Assembly (NCBI GenBank): GCA_000174895.1
Contig: ACOK01000094.1
Location: 38,186 to 102,185, forward strand
DNA: 64,000 nucleotides
Source of the DNA: Ruminococcus flavefaciens FD-1
GTDB taxonomy: Bacteria > Bacillota > Clostridia > Oscillospirales > Ruminococcaceae
Reading direction: 5' to 3'
Below are positions 58,248 through 64,000 of this stretch, one piece after another. Position 1 is the first letter of the stretch; every line of letters begins with the position of its first letter. The position numbers and the translations under genes are program-made. Below the pieces are notes generated by a model. That model saw only the letters and a program-made list of their open reading frames with translations, did not search any database and was not told the origin of the DNA.

Positions 58248-59075
58248 ATGAAGAATGAATTTCGGATATTTCCCGATATACGGCTTATCTGCGATGATAT
58301 ACCAAAGACAGGATCACAGGATATATTTGAGATAAGCTGTTGTTTAAGAGGAGTTTGCGAGTATCGGACGGAAAGCGGCTACATATATCTTTCCAAAGGC
58401 AATTGTATTATCATGAAGCAAGGGGTATACAGCGAATGTGTTACCGCTCGTTCTGCAAACTGCCGTACCGTCACACTTATTATCGAGTCGGGAACTCACA
58501 ATTCTATGACAAAAGAGCTTATAGGAACTTCAGACTTTTTGCATCAGCTGCGCTATAATAAGGCGTACATATTCCGACATGAAAAAATAACGGAGATATT
58601 ATCTGAATTGTACAATGGATGTGTTAACGATCAAACATCCGTGCTGAAGATAAAAACACTCGAACTGTTTATGCTGCTGAACGAATATCGATTCAAGTAT
58701 AGCAGTAAGGATGAAAAAATAAAAATTGTCGGGGAGTTTATCTGTAAGCATTTATCGGAGCATTACACTATAAGTCAGCTGTCGGAGATGTTTGAAATTG
58801 ACGGAACTACACTTAAAAATCTGTTCAGAAAAGTACATGGCTGTCCTGTTTACAACTATGCGAAAAACAGGAAAATGTTCCGTGCTGCGGAATTGCTGAG
58901 AACAGCCGATATGAAAATTATCGACATTTCCGAAGAAGTGGGCTACAGCAATGCAAGCAAATTTTCAAGTGCATTCCGTGATGTGATGGGAGTGAATCCG
59001 AAATATTACCAAATGGAGCATAATTTGTTCCGGAAGAAAGCAAACGGCGGTATATTGCAGAATCCTGCTTATTAG
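58248..59075 (+). CDS. AraC-family transcriptional regulator
   Basis: 275 aa. C-terminal double helix-turn-helix about 165-255: HYTISQLSEMFEIDGTTLKN, then VGYSNASKFSSAFRDVMGVNPKYY, the AraC/XylS signature. The N-terminal 150 residues are a sensor domain, not a clear cupin. AraC proteins of this size next to iron or siderophore genes (YbtA, PchR) respond to siderophores; whether this one controls the biosynthetic cluster is an open inference. Start ATG 1 bp after the previous stop, so co-transcribed. Confidence 0.9.
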   Translation: MKNEFRIFPDIRLICDDIPKTGSQDIFEISCCLRGVCEYRTESGYIYLSKGNCIIMKQGVYSECVTARSANCRTVTLIIESGTHNSMTKELIGTSDFLHQLRYNKAYIFRHEKITEILSELYNGCVNDQTSVLKIKTLELFMLLNEYRFKYSSKDEKIKIVGEFICKHLSEHYTISQLSEMFEIDGTTLKNLFRKVHGCPVYNYAKNRKMFRAAELLRTADMKIIDISEEVGYSNASKFSSAFRDVMGVNPKYYQMEHNLFRKKANGGILQNPAY

Positions 59076-59156
59076 TACAGTATATCAAAACACTTCTGAT
59101 CGGAGCGGAAAAGTTGCATTATATATGGTATTATTAATATAAAGAAACAAACCCAT

Positions 59157-59335
59157 TTAGGCAATACCGCACAGAGCTGGCGGTGCAGATACGCAGTCAG
59201 ATTTTTCGTCAGATTGTATGAAAATGACGTCGCTGGGCTGACGCCCAGCAAGGAGTTTTCGTGAAAGATGACGGAAAATATGCAAGTAGATGCGCTGCCA
59301 AGCCGTCAGGCGGGCTTTGTGCGGTGTTGCCTTTA
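59157..59335. mobile_element. MITE-like element, copy C of the GGCAACACCGC family
   Basis: 179 bp, ends TTAGGCAATACCGC and GCGGTGTTGCCTTTA. The inner sequences TTTTTCGTCAGATTGTAT and GATGACGGAAAATATG match the right part of copy B in the opposite orientation. A GCTGGGC/GCCCAGC hairpin lies in the centre. No coding capacity. It fills most of the gap between the AraC gene and the next gene; 59076-59156 holds nothing I recognise. Confidence 0.8.
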
Positions 59336-59356
59336 TATTAAATCTGAGGTGATCTT

Positions 59357-59653
59357 ATGAAATTCAATGATATTCCATGGAAAAAATTAGGACTGTTTGC
59401 AGGCGGTGTGCTTTTTGGTACAGCAGGCGTAAGAGTTCTGTCCAGCAAAGATGCCAAGAAGTGCTATACTCATGCAACTGCCGCTGTTCTGCGTGCAAAG
59501 GACAATGTAATGGAAACTGTAACAACTGTCCGTGAGAACTGCGACGATATTCTTGCAGATGCAAAGGAGATAAACGAGCAGAGGATACTTGAAGAAGAGT
59601 CAGCTGTTATTGAAGATGATTATGAGGAAGTAACAGACACAAGCGAAGAATAA
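59357..59653 (+). CDS. DUF6110-like small membrane-associated protein
   Basis: 98 aa. One hydrophobic segment near the N-terminus (LGLFAGGVLFGTAGVRVL) preceded by WKK, then a helical part with KKCYTHATAAVLRAKDNVM and a strongly acidic C-terminus. Small proteins of this kind sit directly before heavy-metal P-type ATPases in Firmicutes, and the ATPase gene follows here. GAGGTGA precedes the ATG. A role as an accessory or metal-handling subunit is inference. Confidence 0.7.
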   Translation: MKFNDIPWKKLGLFAGGVLFGTAGVRVLSSKDAKKCYTHATAAVLRAKDNVMETVTTVRENCDDILADAKEINEQRILEEESAVIEDDYEEVTDTSEE

Positions 59654-59680
59654 AACTTGACCTGTTGACGAAAAAGCGAG

Positions 59681-59757
59681 TTACCGAGTCTCGAATCAAG
59701 GACTCGGTAATTTTATGCTGCGATTTGCCCGAGGGGGCACCCCTCCGGTCTGTTTTT
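59681..59757 (+). terminator. Two hairpins in the leader of the P-type ATPase gene (attenuator-like)
   Basis: TTACCGAGTC (59681-59690) pairs with GACTCGGTAA (59701-59710) followed by TTTTAT; then GAGGGG and CCCCTC (about 59731-59745) form a second stem before TCTGTTTTT. Two terminator-like structures in series between co-directional genes could attenuate read-through into the ATPase gene. Confidence 0.6.
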
Positions 59758-59772
59758 ATAGAGGTGATAAAT

Positions 59773-61833
59773 ATGAAATGCAAGATAATGCATGAATCAA
59801 AGGGACGTATGCGTGTACGTTTCTGTATGAAAAGAATGACGATGAAACAGGCTGATACAGCTGAATATTCACTGTCTGTAATTGCCGGGGTTACAAGAGT
59901 GCAGGTTTTTGAGCGTACTTGTGATATTATCATTGCTTACACTTGTCCGAGAGAAGATATTATTCGCAGGCTTTCAACATTCTCATTCGATGATGTTGAA
60001 AATATTGTTCCCGAAAGAACAGGCAGAGAACTGAATAAGCAATACGAAGAAAAGCTTGCTGCTGTTGTTATAGGAAGACTTGTCAACAAGCTCATTGTTC
60101 CGCTGCCTGTACGCAGAGTAATGGCTTTTATCAGAGCAGCAAAGTACATATTCCGTGGACTTAAATGTCTCTTGAAAGGCAAGCTTGAAGTTTCTGTACT
60201 TGATGCAACAGCCATAGGAGTATCACTTCTGCGTGGCGACTTCAAGACCGCAGGCTCTGTAATGTTTCTGCTGAACGTGGGAGATATTCTTGATGAATGG
60301 ACGCACAGGAAGTCCGTTGACGACCTTGCAAGGACTATGTCTCTCGGAGTTGAACAGGTATGGGCTGAATCAGCGGACGGACAGGAAGTGCTGATGCCTG
60401 TGAACGAAGTCAGCAAGGGTGATAAGATAGTAGTCAGAACAGGTTCAATGATACCTCTTGACGGAAAAGTCATATCAGGTGATGCAATGGTGAATCAGGC
60501 TTCCATGACAGGTGAATCCGTGCCTGTTCACAAATCTGAGGGAGCATATGTTTATGCGGGAACCGTTGTGGAAGACGGAGAATGTACAGTAATAGTTGAA
60601 AATACTGTCGGCGGAGGCCGTTATGACCGCATAGTGAAAATGATCGAGGAATCCGAGAAATTGAAGTCAGCCGCAGAGGATAAAGCGTCACACCTTGCAG
60701 ATAAGCTGGTTCCGTGGAGTCTGGGCGGAACACTTCTCACATGGCTTATCACACGGAATGCCACAAAAGCACTTTCCATACTAATGGTCGATTTCTCATG
60801 TGCATTGAAACTGGCGATGCCTATATCCGTACTTTCAGCAATGCGTGATTGCAGCCGTGCGGGAATTACCGTCAAGGGCGGACGTTTCCTTGAAGCTGTT
60901 GCGGAGGCGGATACCATAGTTTTTGACAAAACAGGAACTCTTACACATTCAACTCCGAAGGTGGCTAAAGTCATTGCTTTCGGCGGTCGTGATGAGAACG
61001 AAATGCTGAGACTTGCGGCTTGTCTGGAGGAGCATTATCCTCATTCCATAGCCAATGCAGTTGTTGCCGATGCCGCAGATAAGGGACTTGAACACGAGGA
61101 ATTCCATTCAAAGGTGGAGTATGTTGTGGCGCATGGAATATCCAGCACAATTGACGGCGAAAAAGTACTTATCGGCAGTCATCACTTCATCATTGAGGAC
61201 GAGAATTGCTCCGAGCCCGATGATGAAAGATATCGTGATCTTCCTGCTGAGTATTCACATCTGTATCTTGCAATAGGCGGCGAAGTTGCGGCAGTTATCT
61301 GCATAGAAGACCCACTCCGTAAGGAAGCGGCTGACGTTATATCTAAACTTCATGAATACGGCATTTCAAAGGTCGTGATGATGACAGGCGACAACGAGCG
61401 TACAGCGAGAGCAGTTGCTGAAAAAGTAGGAATTGACGAATATCATGCAGAGGTACTTCCCGAAGATAAGGCGGCATTTATCCGTGTCGAGCGTGAGGCA
61501 GGCCGCAAGGTCGTAATGATAGGTGACGGAGTAAACGATTCACCTGCCCTGAGTGAAGCAGATGCAGGTATCGCAATAAGCAGCGGAGCGGCAATTGCCC
61601 GTGAGATAGCAGATATAGCTATATCTGCCGATGATTTGTATGCTCTTGTCGAACTGAAACGTCTGAGCAATGCTCTTATGAACCGTATTCACCGGAATTA
61701 CAGAACTATAATCGGATTCAACGGCGGACTTATCGGTCTTGGCGTACTTGGCGTACTTCCGCCTGCAACATCCGCACTGCTGCATAACGCTTCGACACTT
61801 GCAATCGGTCTCAGGAGTATGACAGAACTGTAA
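59773..61833 (+). CDS. P1B-type heavy-metal-transporting ATPase
   Basis: 686 aa from ATG 59773 with GAGGTG upstream; the frame is open from 59665, but that part covers the hairpins. Actuator MTGESVP, phosphorylation site DKTGTLTH, nucleotide domain EEHYPHSIANA (HP motif of P1B), MTGDNERTA, GDGVNDSPAL. N-terminal 80 residues resemble an HMA fold but lack CxxC. The metal-site helix reads VDFSCALKLAMPI, without the usual CPC or SPC, so the metal cannot be told; Mn, Fe or Zn are possible. Terminator at 61842. Confidence 0.93.
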   Translation: MKCKIMHESKGRMRVRFCMKRMTMKQADTAEYSLSVIAGVTRVQVFERTCDIIIAYTCPREDIIRRLSTFSFDDVENIVPERTGRELNKQYEEKLAAVVIGRLVNKLIVPLPVRRVMAFIRAAKYIFRGLKCLLKGKLEVSVLDATAIGVSLLRGDFKTAGSVMFLLNVGDILDEWTHRKSVDDLARTMSLGVEQVWAESADGQEVLMPVNEVSKGDKIVVRTGSMIPLDGKVISGDAMVNQASMTGESVPVHKSEGAYVYAGTVVEDGECTVIVENTVGGGRYDRIVKMIEESEKLKSAAEDKASHLADKLVPWSLGGTLLTWLITRNATKALSILMVDFSCALKLAMPISVLSAMRDCSRAGITVKGGRFLEAVAEADTIVFDKTGTLTHSTPKVAKVIAFGGRDENEMLRLAACLEEHYPHSIANAVVADAADKGLEHEEFHSKVEYVVAHGISSTIDGEKVLIGSHHFIIEDENCSEPDDERYRDLPAEYSHLYLAIGGEVAAVICIEDPLRKEAADVISKLHEYGISKVVMMTGDNERTARAVAEKVGIDEYHAEVLPEDKAAFIRVEREAGRKVVMIGDGVNDSPALSEADAGIAISSGAAIAREIADIAISADDLYALVELKRLSNALMNRIHRNYRTIIGFNGGLIGLGVLGVLPPATSALLHNASTLAIGLRSMTEL

Positions 61834-61841
61834 TAATATGC

Positions 61842-61900
61842 AACTCCCTTGAATTGATTTTTATCACTTCGGGGGAGTTTGTTTTGTATTTTTTTGAATT
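61842..61900 (+). terminator. Terminator after the P-type ATPase gene
   Basis: AACTCCC (61842-61848) and GGGAGTT (61873-61879) form a stem, followed by TGTTTTGTATTTTTTT. Confidence 0.75.
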
Positions 61901-61924
61901 TGTGTCCGCTTGTTATATCCGTAA

Positions 61925-62004
61925 GAACAGGACAAGGCGATTCTTGAATTAGTGGATGGTGCATTTGCAAGGATCGCTTCGGTAATGCCGGAAGAAGTAA
62001 GGTA
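61925..62004 (+). pseudogene. 3' fragment of an unidentified gene
   Basis: A short frame reads EQDKAILELVDGAFARIASV then MPEEVR and stop at 62002-62004. Protein-like composition but no start or ribosome site; it looks like the tail of a lost gene, cut next to repeat copy D. Family not recognised. Confidence 0.3.
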
Positions 62005-62016
62005 ATGAGAGTATAT

Positions 62017-62065
62017 GGCAGCACCGCACAAAGTCCGCCTGACGGCTTTGCACTGAATCTGCGGG
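62017..62065. repeat. Truncated copy D of the GGCAACACCGC repeat family
   Basis: Starts GGCAGCACCGCACAAAG and runs GACGGCTTTGCACTGAATCT, matching the first 50 bases of copy B; the right end is missing. Confidence 0.75.
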
Positions 62066-62130
62066 CTATCGCTGACTTTTGTGACGGAACTTAAAGAATA
62101 GGCACGTCAAGCGAAACCATAAGATGCACA

Positions 62131-62161
62131 AAGCCTGTGTGAGTATCATCTCCACAGGCTT
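62131..62161. terminator. Terminator hairpin of the membrane protein gene
   Basis: AAGCCTGTG (62131-62139) pairs with CACAGGCTT (62153-62161), 10 bp past the stop of the minus-strand gene at 62171. Confidence 0.55.
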
Positions 62162-62170
62162 TTATGATTC

Positions 62171-62659
62171 TTATCTCAATATCAAAGACATGATCAGGGA
62201 CAGTACAGCGGCAATGACCGGATAGCCGACCAGCGTGAACACCCATTTGCCGATCAGGAATTTGCCGTAGATGTAGGGCATCAGGTCTTCTGTACCCGGA
62301 ATAATCCACGCTTTTGTCTTTCCGACCCAATACCAGTCAATGAACAATCTGTCAAATAGTCCTTCCATCAGCAAAATAACGCTGATCTGCCGGAAACCGT
62401 CCCAGAATCCGTGTGCGCCGTTGATGCCGTACACAGCTACCAGTACGAAAATAAAAAACGGAAGAATTCCGAACAGTCTGAAATAATTTGCGTTCCTTTT
62501 TATTTTTTCACGGGTGATAAGGCCTTTTTCAACGACTCTGTCCTGCACTTCCTTTTCGTACAGGCTTACAAGATTGACCGGTCCGTTTGCGATTCCGACC
62601 ACACAGGTGATCAGTAGGATGAAACAGGCCACTAAGCCTTCGATCAGTATTTTTCCCAT
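62171..62659 (-). CDS. Integral membrane protein of unknown function
   Basis: 162 aa from ATG 62659: AGGAG at 62672-62668 is 8 nt from this ATG but only 2 nt from the other in-frame ATG at 62665. Four hydrophobic segments: GLVACFILLITCVVGIANG, LPFFIFVLVAVYGINGAHG, a weaker one around ISVILLMEGLF, and the C-terminal VFTLVGYPVIAAVLSLIM, with a charged loop after the first. I do not recognise the family. It lies 85 bp after the TetR gene in the same direction and is probably controlled by it. Confidence 0.75.
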   Translation of the reverse strand: MGKILIEGLVACFILLITCVVGIANGPVNLVSLYEKEVQDRVVEKGLITREKIKRNANYFRLFGILPFFIFVLVAVYGINGAHGFWDGFRQISVILLMEGLFDRLFIDWYWVGKTKAWIIPGTEDLMPYIYGKFLIGKWVFTLVGYPVIAAVLSLIMSLILR

Positions 62660-62743
62660 AGTCATTTCTCCTTTATTTTTTCAAAAATCAACGATCATTT
62701 TCTTCTCAGCATCACAAGTTGAGCAGGGAACATACAGTTCTTC

Positions 62744-63352
62744 TCAGTGGCCATTCAGAACCATCATTACAGTATCTATCGTTTTTTCACGCAGAACGCT
62801 GAAATCAAGATTGATCTGATAGCTGTTCATTTTCAGATGACAGTACTGCTCTAACAGACTTACAGCGAGATATGCTTTTTCACGAATATTAGCATGATCA
62901 GGCAAAAAGTGACTGAGCTTATCGATCACGTTCTCCATCATATCACGGCTGACTTTTGCGTAGAATTTACGCACATCCTCATCAGTATGCTGCAAGCCTT
63001 CAAGTTCCTCATGAATATCGTGAAATCTGTCATGGATATCTTCAAAGCTCCTCAGAACTGTATCAATATACTTGCGGAAATCTGTATTGTCATCCATTGA
63101 ATCGATGCTGTCAAGAGATACGATATCCCTGACACTTTTTGATGCAAATTCCAGAGCAGACAGTAACAAATCTTTTTTGTTCCTGAAGTATCTATAGGCG
63201 ATTCCGGTTGAGACGCCGGCTTCTGCTGCTATCTCGTCAACGGTTGTGCTATGATAGCCGTTTTTTGCGTACATCGTAATAGCCGCCGTCAGCAGCTTTT
63301 CTTTTGTTTTCTGCGATCTTGCCTGAATCGGTTTTGCTGTTTTTTCCATCAT
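62744..63352 (-). CDS. TetR-family transcriptional regulator
   Basis: 202 aa. N-terminal helix-turn-helix KEKLLTAAITMYAKNGYHST, then TVDEIAAEAGVSTGIAYRYF, a textbook TetR DNA-binding domain; the all-helical C-terminal part binds an unknown ligand. Its ATG overlaps the stop of the aldo/keto reductase remnant (ATGA), so in the ancestor both were one coupled operon. The promoter at 63541-63613 carries two TGAGA/TCTCA operators, as does the intact aldo/keto reductase gene at 47229, so this is the likely repressor of both. Confidence 0.92.
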   Translation of the reverse strand: MMEKTAKPIQARSQKTKEKLLTAAITMYAKNGYHSTTVDEIAAEAGVSTGIAYRYFRNKKDLLLSALEFASKSVRDIVSLDSIDSMDDNTDFRKYIDTVLRSFEDIHDRFHDIHEELEGLQHTDEDVRKFYAKVSRDMMENVIDKLSHFLPDHANIREKAYLAVSLLEQYCHLKMNSYQINLDFSVLREKTIDTVMMVLNGH

Positions 63353-63517
63353 TTCACCTTCTTTGGAACAAATGCACGGAACATATCGTATCCGAGCACT
63401 TTAGCCTGTGATTGATCGGCAGCTTCTTCAAGACGCTGCATTTCTTTCACGCAGGATCTTACCGTATGCCATACTGTACCATGAGTTCGTACCGATTAAC
63501 GCTTTAATATCTTTCAT
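63349..63517 (-). pseudogene. Aldo/keto reductase remnant with most of the gene deleted
   Basis: Minus strand from ATG 63517: MKDIKALIGTNSWYSMAYGK matches the N-terminus of the reductase at 47229 (IGTNSWGGKVYGK). About 60 bases on, the frame changes and reads EMQRLEEAADQSQAKVLGYD and FRAFVPKKVK, matching its C-terminus (IRKLEEAADHSGAKVLGHD). Some 270 codons between are gone. The stop overlaps the TetR start. Confidence 0.85.
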
Positions 63518-63540
63518 AATACAGGCTTCTTTCCAATAAA

Positions 63541-63613
63541 TATGAGAATAATCTCACATATATCATATCACATATTTATTCTGCTGTCAATACAATGTGA
63601 GAAAATTCTCGCA
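63541..63613 (-). promoter_or_regulatory. Promoter of the reductase remnant/TetR operon with two operators
   Basis: Minus strand: TTGACA (complement of 63585-63590), 17-base spacer, TATGAT (63562-63567). TGTGAGAAAATTCTCGCA at 63596-63613 lies before the -35 and TATGAGAATAATCTCACA at 63541-63558 after the -10. Same design as 47136-47206. Confidence 0.8.
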
Positions 63614-63630
63614 TTATTTACATAAAAGGA

Positions 63631-63674
63631 GCTGCAAAGCTGTGTGATCTCTGTTACCACACAAGCCTTGCAGC
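63631..63674. terminator. Long hairpin, probable terminator of the fragment at 63687
   Basis: GCTGCAAAGCTGTGTG (63631-63646) pairs, with small mismatches, with CACACAAGCCTTGCAGC (63658-63674). On the minus strand it is followed by TCCTTTTATG. Confidence 0.6.
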
Positions 63675-63686
63675 CCTTAAACTATT

Positions 63687-63840
63687 TTATGTTTTTGATC
63701 CTGTTCCGTGTGTGAATGTTAAGGCAACGATCTTCTCAATCATCAGGTCAGATTTTTCAAGCTATGCAATCATTCTGATCTGCTGGTCAAATGCCGAACA
63801 GTCGGAAATCATATCCACGATCTTACGGCAGGAAAGGAGA
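63687..63840 (-). pseudogene. 3' fragment of an unidentified gene, with an internal stop
   Basis: The minus-strand frame reads CRKIVDMISDCSAFDQQIRM, then IA, a TAG stop, LEKSDLMIEKIVALTFTHGT and GSKT with a TAA at 63687-63689. Protein-like helical sequence, perhaps the tail of a regulator, broken by the stop. Nothing recognisable lies between 63841 and the right edge. Confidence 0.35.
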
Positions 63841-64000
63841 AAGTCATCTCTGTACTACTTATAAAGAAGTTTTGTATGTATTATTGAGGTAGACTATTTG
63901 AAGAAGGATCTTCTCAAATCTGTTTCCCAAGACTATTAATTTTGCCCCATAATAGGGCACACATCAGTAAAGTAAGATTTTTTCAAGTCTTTCAAGTGTG

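Noticed and set aside
58340..58558. 72-codon frame within the AraC gene
   Set aside because: Out-of-frame shadow of a gene with a clear AraC signature.

Overview
The window reads as a chromosomal piece of a Gram-positive, AT-leaning anaerobe of the Clostridia, most likely Ruminococcus or a close relative. The support is indirect: LPxTG-type wall-anchored proteins, strong sigma-A promoters (TTGACA-N17-TATAAT), clostridial families (DUF3793, DUF6110-like, FMN-binding surface proteins) and several copies of a short palindromic repeat with GGCAACACCGCACAAAGC ends. No rRNA or tRNA gene and no CRISPR array was seen.

Region 1 (1-40359, all + strand, almost no gaps, probably one very long operon that begins left of the window) is a hybrid polyketide/non-ribosomal peptide cluster. 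In order: the 3' part of a [KS]-AT-ACP-Cy-A(Cys)-PCP-docking-Cy megasynthase; type II thioesterase; KS-ACP protein with a damaged KS and no AT; SDR reductase; a second type II thioesterase with Cys in place of Ser; stand-alone condensation domain; ABC exporter (one ATPase, two ABC-2 permeases); crotonyl-CoA carboxylase/reductase-like enzyme; third type II thioesterase; KS-AT-C-methyltransferase-ACP (frameshifted in the KS); A-PCP; PCP-C; C-A-KR-PCP; a second KS-ACP without AT; AMP-ligase/nitroreductase fusion; KAS III; free ACP; saccharopine-dehydrogenase-like reductase; MacB-like ABC ATPase and FtsX permease; and a phosphopantetheinyl transferase. Two Cy domains plus a Cys-type A domain predict a thiazoline or thiazole; the C-A-KR-PCP module predicts a hydroxy-acid unit. 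The parts recall yersiniabactin/pyochelin-type metallophores, but the order and several parts match no pathway I know, and the product cannot be read from the sequence alone.

Region 2 (40360-48710) has a large LPQTG-anchored FMN-binding/GLUG-repeat surface protein under a consensus promoter with a palindromic operator, the remains of a nickel/peptide ABC transporter, a TetR regulator, and an aldo/keto reductase whose C-terminus is supplied by an inserted repeat. Region 3 (48715-54229) has enolase (- strand), a broken HMA metallochaperone, a second copy of the ABC ATPase/FtsX pair and what may be a decayed feo locus.

Region 4 (54230-59075) is a flavin/iron-reduction set: DUF3793 protein, flavodoxin, surface protein with SPKTG anchor, ferric-reductase-like membrane protein with FMN-binding domain, and AraC regulator. 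Region 5 (59157-64000) has a DUF6110-like protein, a P1B-type metal ATPase, a small membrane protein, a TetR regulator and gene remnants.

A motif GTTAG-N6-CTAAC lies at the start of transcription of the surface flavoprotein, enolase and flavodoxin transcripts, with one-mismatch versions at the ABC/FtsX operon and the decayed transporter. It resembles DtxR/IdeR-type iron boxes and may tie regions 2-4 into one metal-responsive regulon. A second operator type (TGAGA-N4-TCTCA pairs bracketing a promoter) links the aldo/keto reductase at 47229 to the TetR locus at 63349-63613.
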